From: Xestospongia muta
Taxonomy: Eukaryota > Porifera > Demospongiae > Haplosclerida > Petrosiidae
DNA: 64,000 nt
Direction of reading: 5' to 3'
Assembly: GCA_963693285.1 (NCBI GenBank)
Contig: OY848918.1
Span: 6,577,876 to 6,641,875 of the forward strand
The position numbers and the translations under genes are program-made. Each line of letters opens with the position of its first letter. Within the stretch, counting starts at the first letter, position 1. The notes under the pieces are model-generated. The model was given only the letters and a program-made list of their open reading frames with translations. It did not search any database and was not told the DNA's origin. Shown piece by piece: positions 13,238-27,439 of the stretch.

Positions 13238-14342
13238 CTTTGCATAAAGTGTAAATGGACTATTCTCGATGTGTTCATTATTGATAGTTACATGAAGTTC
13301 ATATGTACCAGGAGAGGGTGGAGTGAAAGACAACTCATACTGACCAGTACCCTTGTCCAGTACTGTGCCATTGATTGAATGATCTCCTTTATCTTTGTCT
13401 ACTAATGTCACCTTGACCTGCTCTCCTCCTTCATCGCAACGATAACCTTTTTCATTTCTAGTCTCTAGAATAATGGTATATTTGGTATCACAAAATACTT
13501 GAGATTTCAATGGACTGATGATGACACTAGAAGATGGATCAACAGTATATTCTACCTTTCCAAATCGATCTACCTCAGTAACAAGAACCTTTGGATCTAC
13601 AGAGAACGCGATCTTACTGCTATTCAAACTTGGAGCTTGAGCAATACTGGCATCATAGTGGTTGATGACTTTGTGGAGGTATGTTTTGAGTGTGTCACAG
13701 ACTGACACTAATTCTGCTGATGTGTAAGTAGCTACTGTTGACTCAATCTCGTTAACTGATGAACTTAACTTCTTTGCTGTTCTTACAATCTCATCTCTCT
13801 TCATCTTTAGTCTAGTTTGCTTGAAAGAAGAGACCTTTTGTAAATCTTGAAGAAGTTTCTCCTTACGTTTTCTAAGAGCAGTGTAGAGAGCTTCAAAAGT
13901 TGATTCGATAGCTGCTTTTACATGTTCTGTATTCTCTTCCAACTTAAGTTGAGCAGCAATGTTCTTCTCCTGAGAGGACTGTAGCTCTGATATAGCAGTA
14001 GTCAATGGTAGAAGACATTGTTGTAGTTCTTGTTTGTTACTGTCAGCTACCTGATCAAGGTCAGTACAAGTATGACCACGATGATCAGTCAATGAACATA
14101 ATATTGGATGCCAAGTCATCAACTCCTGAGTTGTTAGGAAGTAATGTTGGCTCAGAGCAGGTAGGACATATGATAGTAGTATTGGTTGAGTTAACAAGAT
14201 CTGTTAAACATGTCTTACAGAAGGAATGAAGACAGGAAAGGAGACGAGGGTCATTATAGGGGTGTGGTTGTTTATGAGGACATAGGTAGGGTTCAGTAAT
14301 ATGTGGAGGATCACACAAGTCAGGTTCAGTAGTAGTAGCCAT
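13238..14342 (-). pseudogene. RING/B-box/filamin gene copy 2 with internal deletion
   Basis: The copy keeps the RING region from the ATG at 14342, but at about 14100 it jumps from the end of the RING segment (NNSGVDDLASNI) to the end of B-box 2 (LCSLTDHRGHTC), and the two parts are in different frames. B-box 1 and most of B-box 2 are gone. The coiled coil and filamin repeat remain open and close to copy 1, ending at a GCAAAG|GTATGG donor. It cannot encode the whole protein. Confidence 0.75.
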
Positions 14343-14566
14343 TGTATTTATAGAGCTAGATAATAGACAATGAAAATAGTAAAGTACTATACATTGACAA
14401 CAAAAGATTTTTATATTGCATTACCTTATATTTTCAAAAAATCTGTTTATCAGATATGTGAAGCTATATCAGCTAATAAATTTAATTAAGAGGGCACAGT
14501 CTGGGGTTAGTACATTTTTAATTGTATAAAAGAATTGCTCCTGATCTGAAATAAACTAGATCTAGA

Positions 14567-14869
14567 CTAAGAGTTTTTTTGGTTTGAAGAACATGAGATA
14601 GTAGCTTCTATTTCATGTACCAATCTAATATTGGATGCCAAGTCATCAACTCCTGAGTTGTTAGGAAGTGATGCTGGCTCAGAACAGATAGGACATATGA
14701 TAGTAGTATTGGTTGAGTTAACAAGATCCGCTAAACATGTCTTACAGAAGGAATGAAGACAGGAAAGGAGACGAGGGTCATTATAGGGGTGTGGTTGTTT
14801 ATGAGGACATAGGTAGGATCTAGTGATATGTGGAGGATCACACAAGTCAGGTTCAGTAGTAGTAGCCAT
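14567..14869 (-). pseudogene. RING/B-box gene copy 3, RING fragment only
   Basis: A 100-codon fragment with the same N-terminus (MATTTEPDLCDPPH) and the CLHSFCKTC and CPIC zinc-binding pairs. It then runs into unrelated sequence after VHEIEAT. Its upstream flank (14870-15270) matches the flank of copy 1 (6740-7130), so copy 3 marks the true left border of the unit-B repeat of that flank. Confidence 0.75.
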
Positions 14870-15267
14870 TGTATTTATAGAACTAGATAATAGATAGTGA
14901 AAAGAATAAAGTACTATACATTGACAATAACAAATTTTTATATTGCATTACCTTTGTATCCAAAAAATCTATTTATCAGGTATATATGTGAATCAGCTGT
15001 GTCAGCTAATAAATTTTGTTAAGAGGGTTGGGTCAGTTTAATTGTCAAAAGCATGGCTCCTGGATCTGAAACCGCTCGTTGCCATTCTACTTAAAAAGTA
15101 AAGTGTCTCTGATTAGACCTGTGGTGTATGCAGTATGCACGAGAAAATGATCTTATGATTTGCTATGTCATCTTAGTATCATACTAGTATGCATGTAAGA
15201 GTTCACAGGATTACATCATATCATCATCAACAGATGTCTATTCTCTAGACTCTAAACCAGCTGCTCC

Positions 15268-15555
15268 TTTACCTTCAATTCTGTCTGGGACAACACAAGA
15301 CAGGACAAAGGATACAGCAGACCATGACCGTTACCAGTTGACATCACATGATTCTGAAATTTATACAACTCCAAATACTCTTCCTCATAGAAAAGATAGT
15401 AACAAGGGAGGAACTACAGATTATCTTGATGAAGATGATGAATATGTTGATATATCTCCTCGTAGAGCATACCAACTTTGTCTTCTACTTCACAGAAAGA
15501 GACATTTAGTATGTACTGGAACTTTGCATATGATGCTGTAGAATATCCAGTCTAG
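15268..15555 (+). pseudogene. 3' fragment of the receptor tail exon (unit B copy), frameshifted
   Basis: Copy of about 1735-2028. It retains EIYTTP and the acidic DEDDEYVD stretch, then a small deletion (GCATACC where copy 1 has GCATCAATACC) shifts the frame, and the C-terminal YDAVEYPV is lost. Confidence 0.75.
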
Positions 15556-16189
15556 GATGATGTATTCCTCACTGTCAATATAGTATAATATACTATTTGA
15601 TAAAACCTTACTTTACAGCATAAGTAATAAATGTATATATCATTATTATTATTGTTAATTTTAGTGTAAACAGTTTATTGTAATATTTTGTGTTTAATAT
15701 TGTAAAGTAATATTCTAATATTCTGTTTTTAGACTATCTTGTTAAACACAGCTAAAATAATATTCTAATATTTTATACTTTATTTCACTCAATCAAATAG
15801 TTCAAGAAATAGATTTGGAAGTAACAATCAAACAAAATTGCAGCACATATTACAAAGTAAACCTTACAAGGAAAATAGCCACAAGTAGATATTACTAATA
15901 CAAACAATATAGGATGAGACAATAATTAAAACAATCTGTTTATAACAACTCTCACTCAAACTCTCAGGAATTAACTAAAAATCTATCAAAAGATATTGAA
16001 ACATCTACTAAAGTATGTGGCTGGTCCAACTATTAATATAGTAATCAATTAACTAAAATTAATAAGTGTGTGCATGTGTCACTCAATATACTACTACTTA
16101 GACAGATAATAATACTTAGTACAATCATGTTATGTTAGGGTGAGGTGTTATGAGACCCTCGTTATACACGGCTAATATGTGCTTCTTTC

Positions 16190-16288
16190 CTACGACTTGA
16201 CGTCGGAATAGAGCACTTCAGAAAGCTTGCCCCTCGGCTGATCAGAGCTAGCTTTAGCTACTTCCACATCAGCATACAAAACGCCAGG
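16190..16288 (-). CDS. Candidate terminal exon with two ITIM-like motifs (unit B)
   Basis: Same 33-codon exon as 8064-8162, with [18 protein letters not shown] and C-terminal VLYSDVKS; the only amino-acid change is Gly to Ala after VEV. The minus-strand acceptor is ACTAG, preceded by a CT run of about 270 bp. The unrecognised ectodomain exons at 17621-18167 lie upstream on the same strand and could belong to the same gene, but no transmembrane exon was identified between them. Confidence 0.55.
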   Translation of the reverse strand, partial: PGVLYADVEVAKASSDQPRGKLSEVLYSDVKS

Positions 16289-16299
16289 CTAGTGGGTAG

Positions 16300-16569
<270 letters not shown>

Positions 16570-16715
16570 AATAATTCATTGTACAAAGGAACAGAAAGAA
16601 GTTAACTTGTAATACTATAGATATAATAATGACTTATTGCTGCTATACTTATGTTGGGATTTGAGAACACAATTGTTAAGTTCACATGCAACAATGAAAC
16701 TTAGGACACTTAGGG

Positions 16716-16824
16716 ACATTAGACACTATGTCCTCAATATAGAGGAACATCAGCACTAATATTAAAAGCGTTAGATATTATGTCCTCAATATAGAGGGTA
16801 CATCAGCACTAAAGTTAAAAGAGT
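16716..16824. repeat. 52-bp tandem repeat, two copies
   Basis: The unit-B counterpart of the four-copy array at 8362-8570. Confidence 0.85.
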
Positions 16825-17410
16825 CATGAAATTAATAAGAAAACAAATTTCAAGGTCTATGGCTTTGATGAAACTAAAATTAACTTTCATTTCATGGAGA
16901 TTGTGATAACACTCTTCCTCAATAAATGATTAATAATTGTTAAGTTGGAGTTTGTTAAACAGAATGTTCTACTTGAGACAATAAATAATAAGAACATTTA
17001 GAAATATATCATATTGTATAGTAAGTAAAGTGTGGTCAGGAGAAAGATTTAGAAAATTCTAGAAGGTTAAAATTTGGCACGTTTATTAAAAAACTGACAA
17101 TACTTATTAATATTAAAATTAGGTGGGCTCTAATTAGAAAATATATTGATTTAAAACCACAGTCAAGTCATCCTGTGAAAAAGGAATCAAACATCACATC
17201 ATATACTGTACACACTTAGCCAACTATAATGTGAGGAGTAATACATCAGAATTGTAAACTGACATAAATAATCCTTAAATAAAAACTCCAAGAAAAAGAT
17301 ATGGTTTGTGACTTCATGACTTGGGGCATTTCCCATAATTCAGAATGTCCATTATGTGAATACTATAAGGAAAGCACTAAAGTCAGGAACCTTCATCTCA
17401 GCTTATTAAC

Positions 17411-17469
17411 CACATTGATTATAGCAGTTTGTCTCACTGCCACTTCTGATGAAAAGGCAACAGGTTTGT
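17411..17469 (-). CDS. Possible small exon
   Basis: TTTTCAG and GTTAATAA bracket 59 bp in phase 1 to 0, reading DKPVAFSSEVAVRQTAIINV on the minus strand. A homologous block exists in unit A near 9160-9220. The weak GTTAAT donor and lack of a recognised domain keep this tentative. Confidence 0.25.
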
Positions 17470-17620
17470 CTGAAAATTAATGATCATAGCTGATAGACAA
17501 CAGTAGTTGTCTCAAAACTAATAACTATAGCTATGGTGGCAGCTGAAATAAAATATAATTAATCACAATGGAGGTGACATCAACAATCAAATAGCAGTTC
17601 ATTGATGTTCATTTTTTTTG

Positions 17621-18167
17621 CTAAGCTATATATTTCATAGACTTTGATATAGTGTTTGTAACATTCAGTAGAACAGAAGTCTTGTGATAACAACAGCAGA
17701 TGCATCTACCGATAGCTATACTGTCAAGGTGAGTAAGATTTGCCACATCTCCAAAACAAAACTTTTTTAGAACAATTCTCACATCAAATTTGTTGGTAAT
17801 TATTCTATTTCGACCACATAAAAGATTTATAGTAACAAATATAAACAACTCATCAGTTTTGCCTGTGCTTTCTTGAAAGGTCTTTCCAAACAACTCAATA
17901 AACACAAACTAATGAAGTCTCTACTAACTCTTTAGTGAATAAATCTCATTACTTACAAAGTAGTAATTTTTAGCAGACCCATTGGATGCTAGTTTTGACC
18001 TATTTGGACAATTAACTGTTAGAATTAAATGACTATAGATTCAAAGCAGTTTATGCATACCAATTAACCTTTGATGACACCAGGTAGGTGTGGCAAGGTG
18101 ATAGTTGAGCAGTAACATTCATCTTGCTTAATGTAAGAAAGGGGATCTGGTGACTTTAGTCCAATTT
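17621..18167 (-). CDS. Unrecognised receptor-like ectodomain, three exons
   Basis: Three exons join in consistent phase on the minus strand. 18069-18167 (AG acceptor, AAAG|GTTAAT donor) reads IGLKSPDPLSYIKQDECYCS and then TITLPHLPGVIK. 17957-18015 reads NCPNRSKLASNGPAKNYYF and ends at GTAAGT. The exon from 17908 reads VFIELFGKTFQESTGKTDEL and runs open to a stop at 17621, with no clear donor. Cys residues and N-glycosylation sites suggest an extracellular domain. I do not recognise the fold. The unit-A copy (9414-9900) has a frameshift and a missing acceptor, so this is the better preserved one. It could belong with the ITIM-like exon at 16190-16288. Confidence 0.4.
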
Positions 18168-18841
18168 CTCAGCATTGTGACATCATGGAATGTCATTTGA
18201 CCTTGATGTTTTTACAATAATAAACATGAGGCTGATGATGTCATAGGTTTAAGGCATTCTGATTGGTGAGTCAAAGAGTGTCTCAAATGCCAAGGAATTA
18301 GACTGAAGTCACCAGATGCCCCTTCTTGCATTAACCAAGTGGGTACCTGGGAATGAGACTAGGATTACTTGTTTACTCGTTTCCAATCCCACATGAGTTT
18401 TATAATGACGATGATAACATCCTTTACTTCCACATGGAGATACTCGTACTATATCAAGTATTTAAATGAAATATTTATAGTTATTATAAAACGGTGGCTA
18501 TTTGACTAGCCAATTCTAAGTTAGGACAATATAAATTTGGAAAGCTATTTGACATTAGAAAATGTTGTCATTACAGTGACTTCACATAAAGCTGTTTCCT
18601 AAACAGTTTGATTTACTATTTTCCTCGTGTTCTATTGTGGTATTGTTAGTTAAATTAAAGTAGTTTAAAGATATAAATAAGTATAATAAGTGAAGTGATA
18701 CACAAACTTCATTGAATGGCATAGTATATCTAAAATCAAGACAGTTAACATAATGAAATTCTTGTATCGAGGACATCATTGTTACAAAACTTCTCATAAA
18801 CATATTTCAATATAATGATGGTATATTTGTACACAACAATC

Positions 18842-21800
18842 AACACAGTACCTATAGAACACAATATCTATTACATAGGACACAGTACCTATTATAAAGG
18901 ACACAGTACCTATCACATAGGACACAGTACCTATCATATAGGACACAGTACATATTACAAAGGACACAGTACATATCACAAAGGACACAGTACCTATCAT
19001 ATAGGACACAGTACCTATCATATAAGACACAGTCTCTATTACGAAGGACACAGTACCTATCACATAGAACACAGTACCTATCACAAAGGACACAGTACCT
19101 ATCATATAGGACACAATACATATTACAAAGGACACAGTATCTATTACGAAGGACACAGTACCTATCACATAGGACACAGTACCTATCATATAGGACACAG
19201 TACATATTACAAAGGACACAGTACCTATTATGGAGGACACAGTACCTATCATATAGGACACAGTACATATTACAAAGGACACAGTACCTATTACGAAGGA
19301 CACAGTACCTATCATATAGGACACAGTACATATTACAAAGGACACAGTACCTATCACATAGAACACAGTACCAACACAAAGGACACAGTACCTATCATAT
19401 AGGACACAATACCTATTACATAGGACACAGTATCTATCACATAGGACACAGTACCTATTACATAGGACACAGTACCTATCATATAGGACACAGTACCTAT
19501 TACGAAGGACACAGTATCTATTACGAAGGACACAGTACCTATCATATAGGACACAGTACCTATCATATAGGACACAGTACCTATCATATAGGACACAGTA
19601 CCTATCATATAGGACACAGTACCTATCATATAGGACACAGTACTTATCATATAGGACACAATACCTATTACGAAGGACACAGTACCTATCACATAGGACA
19701 CAGTACCTATCATATAGGACACAGTACCTATCACATAGGACACAGTACCTATCATATAGGACACAATACCTATTACAAAGGACATAGTACCTATTACGAA
19801 GGACATAGTACCTATCACATAGGACACAGTACCTATTACATAGGACACAGTATCTATCACATAGACACAGTACATATTACAAAGGACACCGTACCTATTA
19901 TGAAGGACACAGTACCTATCACATAGGACACAGTACCTATCACATAGGAGACAGTACCTATCATATAGGACACAGTACATATTACAAAGGACACAGTACC
20001 TATCATATAGGACACAGTACCTATCATATAGGACACAGTACTTGTCATATAGGACACAATACCTATTACGAAGGACACAGTACCTATCACATAGGACACA
20101 GTACCTATCATTTAGGACACAATACCTATTACGAAGGACACAGTACCTATTACGAAGGACACAGTACCTATTACGAAGGACACAGTACCTATCATATAGG
20201 ACACATTACCTATTACGAAGAACACAGTACCTATTACGAAGGACACAGTACCTATCACATAGGACACAGTACCTATCATATAGGACACAATTCCTATTAC
20301 GAAAGAGACAGTACCTATCATTTAGGACACAATACCTATTACGAAGGACACAGTACCTATTACAAAGGACACAGTACCTATCATATAGGACACATTACCT
20401 ATTACGAAGGACACAGTACCTATCATTTAGGACACAATACCTATTACGAAGGACACAGTACCTATTACGAAGAACACAGTACCTATCATATAGGACACAA
20501 TACCTATTACGAAGGACACAGTACCTATCATATAGGACACAGTACCTATCATATAGGACACAGTACATATTACAAAGGACACAGTACCTATCATATAGGA
20601 CACAGTACCTATCATATAGGATGCAGTACATATTACAAAAGACACAGTACCTATTACGAAGGACACAGTACCTATCATATAAGACACAGTACCTATTACA
20701 TAGGACACAGTACCTATCACAAAGGACACAGTACTTATTACATAGGACACAGTACCTATCATATAGGACACAGTACCTATTACAAAGGACACAGTACCTA
20801 TCATATAGGACACAATACCTATTACGAAGGACACAGTACCTATCATATAGGACACAGTACTTATCATATAGGACACAATACCTATTGCGAAGGACACAGT
20901 ACCTATCACATAGGACACAGTACCTATCATATAGGACACAATACCTATTACGAAGGACACAGTACATATCACAAAGGACACAGTACCTATCATATAGGAC
21001 ACAGTACATATTACAAAGGACACAGTATCTATTACGAAGGACACAGTACCTATCACATAGGACACAGTACCTATCATATAGGACACAGTACATATTACAA
21101 AGGACACAGTACCTATCACATAGGACACAGTACCTATCATATAGGACACAGTACATATTACAAAGGACACAGTACCTATTACAAAGGACACAGTATCTAT
21201 TACATAGGACACAGTACCTATCATATAGGACACAGTACATATTACAAAGGACACAGTATCTATTACGAAGGACACAGTACCTATCATATAAGACACAGTA
21301 CCTATCATATAGGACACAATACCTATTACGAAGGACATCGTACCTATCACATAGGACACAGTACCTATCATATAGGACACAATACCTATTACGAAGGACA
21401 TAGTACCTATTACGAAGGACACAGTACCTATCACATAGGACACAGTACATATTACAAAGGACACAGTACCTATTATGAAGGACACAGTACCTATCACATA
21501 GGACACAGTACCTATCATATAGGACACAGTACATATTACAAAGGACACAGTACATATCACAAGGGACACAGTACCTATCATATAGGACACAGTACCTATC
21601 ATATAAGACACAGTACCTATTACGAAGGACACAGTACCTATCACATAGAACACAGTACCTATCACAAAGGACACAATACCTATTACAAAGGACACAGTAC
21701 CTATTATGAAGGACACAGTACCTATCATATAGGACACAGTACCTATCATATAGGACACAGTACCTATCACATAGGACACAGTACCTATCATATAGGACAC

Positions 21801-24004
21801 AGTACATATTACAAAGGACACAGTACCTATCACATAGGACACAGTACCTATCACATAGGACACAGTACCTATCATATAGGACACAGTACATATTACAAAG
21901 GACACAGTATCTATTACGAAGGACACAGTACCTATCATATAGGACACAGTACATATTACAAAGGACACAGTACCTATTATGAAGGACACAGTACCTATCA
22001 CATAGGACACAGTACCTATCACATAGGACACAGTACCTATCATATAGGACACAGTACATATTACAAAGGACACAGTATCTATTACGAAGGACACAGTACC
22101 TATCATATAGGACACAGTACCTATCATATAGGACACAGTACATATTACAAAGGACACAGTACCTATTACGAAGGACACAGTACCTATCATATAGGACACA
22201 GTACATATTACAAAGAACACAGTACCTATCACATAGAACACAGTACCAACACAAAGGACACATTACCTATCATATAGGACACAGTACCTATCATATAGGA
22301 CACAGTACATATTACAAAGGACACAGTACCTATTACGAAGGACACAGTACCTATCATATAGGACACAGTACATATTACAAAGGACACAGTACCTATCACA
22401 TAGAACACAGTACCAACACAAAGGACACAGTACCTATCATATAGGACACAATACCTATTACATAGGACACAGTATCTATCACATAGGACACAGTACCTAT
22501 TACATAGGACACAGTACCTATCATATAGGACACAGTACATATTACAAAGGACACAGTATCTATTACGAAGGACACAGTACCTATCATATAAGACACAGTA
22601 CCTATCATATAGGACACAATACCTATTACGAAGGACATAGTACCTATCACATAGGACACAGTACCTATTACATAGGACACAGTATCTATCACATAGGACA
22701 CAGTACATATTACAAAGGACACAGTACCTATTATGAAGGACACAGTACCTATCACATAGGACACAGTACCTATCATATAGGACACAATTCCTATTACGAA
22801 GGACACAGTACCTATTACGAAGGACACAGTACCTATCATATAGGACACATTACCTATTACGAAGAACACAGTACCTATTACGAAGGACACAGTACCTATC
22901 ATATAGGACATAATACCTATTACGAAGGACACAGTACCTATCATATAGGACACAGTACCTATTACGAAGGACACAATACCTATTACGAAGGACACAGTAC
23001 CTATCACATAGGACACAGTACCTATCATATAGGACACAATACCTATTACGAAGGACACAGTACTTATCACATAGGACACAGTACCTATCACAAAGGACAC
23101 AGTACTTATTACATAGGACACAGTACCTATCATATAGGACACAGTACCTATTACAAAGGACACAGTACCTATCATATAGGACACAATACCTATTACGAAG
23201 GACACAGTACCTATCATATAGGACACAGTACTTATCATATAGGACACAATACCTATTACGAAGGACACAGTATCTATCACATAGGACACAGTACATATTA
23301 CAAAGGACACAGTACCTATTATGAAGGACACAGTACCTATCACATAGGACACAGTACCTATCATATAGGACACAATTCCTATTACGAAGGAGACAGTACC
23401 TATCATTTAGGACACAATACCTATTACGAAGGACACAGTACCTATTACAAAGGACACAGTACCTATCATATAGGACACATTACCTATTACGAAGGACACA
23501 GTACCTATCATTTAGGACACATTACCTATTACAAAGGACACAGTACCTATTACGAAGAACACAGTACCTATCATATAGGACACAATACCTATTACGAAGA
23601 ACACAGTACCTATTACGAAGGACACAGTACCTATCACATAGGACACAGTACCTATCATATAGGACACAATACCTATTATGAAGGACACAGTACCTATCAT
23701 ATAGGACATAATACATATTACAAAGGACACAGTACCTATTACGAAGGACACAGTTACTATCATATAGGACACAGTACCTATCATATAGGACACAATACCT
23801 ATAACGAAGGACACAGTACCTATCACATAGGACACAATACCTATAACGAAGGACACAGTACCTATCACATAGGACACAGTACCTATCATATAGGACACAA
23901 TACCTATTATGAAGGACACAGTACCTATCATATAGGACACAGTACCTATCATATAGGACACAGTGCCTATTACAAAGGACATAGTACCTATTACATAGGA
24001 CACA
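18842..24004. repeat. 21-bp minisatellite, array 2 (about 245 copies)
   Basis: Same unit as array 1 (constant GGACACAGTACCTAT plus a variable hexamer), with the same left flank (ATGGTATATTTGTACACAAC). Longer blocks recur, for example CATATA-TACAAA-TACGAA-type strings near 21,900 and 22,060, showing higher-order amplification. Occasional short units (such as one missing two bases near 19,861) break the open frames. The right edge passes into unique sequence at about 24,005. The true length in the genome may differ from the assembly. Confidence 0.95.
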
Positions 24005-25017
24005 ACACAATAGTCTATTCAAAGTAGGTGTTGTCCATTATGGGTTAAGGAGGGAAGTTGTGGTTCAGCTTTATATTGTGTGTATTGTATAGTCAGTTTT
24101 TAAGTGGAGAAAATTTTCTTATCATTAGTTATAGGTCTAGTAGAATTAGTCACAGGTTTTAAATTTGCAATTACTAAATTACAAATGTAAAAATTCGATT
24201 ATGTGAAATAATTGAATTCTGTGGTGTAGAGTCCTCCAGATTAAGTGTCCACAGAACAAGATTACAATTGAAAATCATCTTATAATTGTTTTGAAGCTAC
24301 TGACTTCACAGTGAAATGTTTGACTAGAGATCGGAGAAGTGGCAGTAGTGTCTGGAGAAGACTATAGAACACTAGAAATATAGCTTTGTAGACAGAAAAA
24401 CAAGCTAGTGAGAAGCTTCAAGCCATCAAATGATTGGTCATATCCATCATTGTGGTTACTGTTAATAAAATTCATTGGTTGCTATGTACATTAGAGGTTA
24501 AGAGATGTGGTTAATTATATTAGTTGCTTTCAATTGTCACATATAACAATAGAATAAAATGAACCAAATGAACATAATATATAACATGTTGTCCAAAACA
24601 ATTATAGAACTACCTGATATAGTCCCAGCCATTATAAGCTGGCTATATTATATGTATTAATAAATAGACATATTCTTAAAGCTACAGAAGATGCTGCAAT
24701 AGAACAGACCAGATCAGCAAATACCTGAATACAACTACTACTGACACTTCAATTATCACAATAGTAATGCAATTTACACTCATCTATATTAGACTATTGT
24801 AATAGTACTATATTATACTATACACTATATAGTACTATATGCTATATTAACACTATACTATATTATACACATTATACAATATTACTATATTACAATATTG
24901 CACCATATGCTGTGTTAATACAATCACTGGTGTTAAGTAACTGACACTTATGTCTTCACTAATGTGATAGCTAGAACATACCATAGTAATGTCTAAAGTA
25001 GTGTGGTATCTATGTCA

Positions 25018-25082
<65 letters not shown>

Positions 25083-27430
25083 CATTCCTAATAATGACAA
25101 TAGTACATAGATAGAGATCAATGAACGTGAGAAGTTTGTGTAAAGTTAGTTGTTCTTTATAAATAGTTCTTGTTAATAGAATGTCCATATTGTTGTATGA
25201 CACAGACAGTGTGATATCTGAAGTGTCCTATAATCCTACACTAACATTCCTATCATGACATAACTAATAAACCATACTCACGTTCATTTCCTAATAAGTA
25301 CATTAACAATGTCCACTTCATTTAGTACAACATCAACTACAACTAAAGGTCCATTACTTTATACTCACTCTTCTCAACCTTATCATCACATATCCTTAAT
25401 TCCTCACACTATGTAATATATACTAGTACTACTATATAGTACTATATTAGTACAATTAGCACTAGTAGTAGTGTAGTGTATACAGAAACCATTAGTGGTG
25501 TTTACAATTTAACAATTTTAACTCATGCTCAATACTATACTATCATACTATAATGTAAAAATTCAAATTTGACCCCTCAAAGGTTCTGGAAAGGGCACTA
25601 AATATTTCACCTGAACAGTATAGACACTAATAGACAGTGTAAATTATACCATTGAATATTGTCACTATACTAACTGCTTTAGTGTTAACAACAAAAAGGA
25701 TATTGTATCAGTTGTTGACCTCTCTCACAGGAACAGTGATCAGTGAATACCATCACATGACTACTGATCTACTGAGGTTAGCAATATATGACACAATCTT
25801 GATAATATTCATTGATGGGACTAGTCTGTATTCATAATGGACAAACATGCACTTATAACAATATTCACCAGTTGATACCTCTTTATTGTGTACTAGCTAG
25901 AGAGATCAAGTTACTAGTTGGAGATGGGTGGTGTGTCTTTAGAGAAAACAACCTCTCCCTCTTGAACAGGAGGGATACCATAATTTAGTATAGTAGGTTC
26001 TGAGACACAAATCATTTTAAAAGATAGCTCAGATATAGTGTATAAGATGGCACCATATGTCAGACATTTATATAAGGTATTAAATAATACTTTATATAAT
26101 AAAGACAACATTAGCTGATGTGGACATAAACAATACAATTATTATCTAAACATAAACTGATGTTGGGACTGAATGTAAAGTATTTAGTTAACCAGAAAAT
26201 AAATACTAAGTTAATTATATTGTACTTAATAATAATAATAAATCCTCCATAGTGACATCATAATGTTATATTATAAAGTCATGGAACTCAACCCACATGT
26301 TGTCCGAAATGAGGCTATAAAAGTAGGGTCTCTTACAAAGAAGTTACAGTTACAAAGTAATATTGAAGAGTTTAAAGATGTTAGAATATCTCATTGTTGA
26401 ATGAAGTTGTCTAGGAATTTCAACAGCTGCTGTTAATTACTAACATCAGGTAAGGAAATCAGTTTCAATAACAGTAACTGACAATATGTATAGATCAATG
26501 TATTACTGTTAATGTTCCCAGTACTAATACTATACCATAGCTCATATCTCTCTCAATGAGGTTAACAATAAGTAAGATGGTAGAGTGTCTTTATATATTG
26601 CTCATCATTTCTGAGACACAAGTCATTTTAAACATTTCATTTTTAAGCTCTGACATATAAGAGTGATAATTCTATATGTCAAATGTTTTGTATAAGGTAT
26701 GGAAAGCATTAGCAGATGACATGATCATAAACAAAAGAATTATTATCTGTTTATATATCTCTCTGTGAGATTAGCAAGAGCTGAAATGACAGAGTATCTC
26801 CTGTGTCTGTCTATAATTAACGATATACTTACTAATATTAAATTAATTAACATAATGAAATCATATCAATAATTATCCTATTGAATTAAGACACACAGCA
26901 GTGTTTACAAATAGGGTCATGTGTTGTCTATCATTATATTAGAACAGTATAATACATCCTGTACTATGTAGTGATACACAATGTGTTAAAACTGTTTTAT
27001 ATACAGCTGAATTCACTTTCTATTGTAGACTTCATTAGTTACAATATATGTAGACTCTCTCTAATATAATGGATATCACTAAAGATAAACATTATTCCTC
27101 ACATGACATATTAAGACATAACTCTATCATGTTATTATAAGTCCCTTTATATTAACTAGATCAACAAGTGAAGTAAGAATGATAAACAGAGTAAAGGAAT
27201 TATCAACAAATCTATACTACCAATACGGTCCTATATAAAGTATGTACACATTTATATGTACACTATATGTAATATAGTGTAGTATAAATAATGTAGTTAT
27301 GTCAACTAGTTTACAAGATAACATAAAGGAAATACAAAGGATACATGTACATGTACATGACATGTGTTAAGCACTAACATTACCATATATAGTAGTCATG
27401 TGACATGTAACTACTATGTATGACCATATA
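24005..27430. other. Gene-poor spacer with microsatellite and diverged repeat
   Basis: I see no exon that I can support. A (GT)n run lies at 25019-25079. Two diverged copies of about 160 bp occur near 25992-26160 and 26606-26770, both with CTGAGACACAA followed by TCATTTTAAA. From about 26820 the sequence is repeated at about 42931, which marks the left border of the large receptor-pair duplication. Confidence 0.6.
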
Positions 27431-27439
27431 TGGTATATG

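Noticed and set aside
20042..23406. Open frames of 336-622 codons across array 2 on both strands
   Set aside because: Same repeat artefact; frames end wherever a unit has an odd-length indel or a CACATAG-type change.
18842..24004. CRISPR-like array
   Set aside because: The units are directly adjacent 21-mers with a few hexamer types, not repeats separated by unique spacers, and the genome is eukaryotic.
25914..26138. 74-codon minus-strand frame (LSFKMICVSEPTILNYG)
   Set aside because: It overlaps a diverged non-coding repeat whose second copy is not open.
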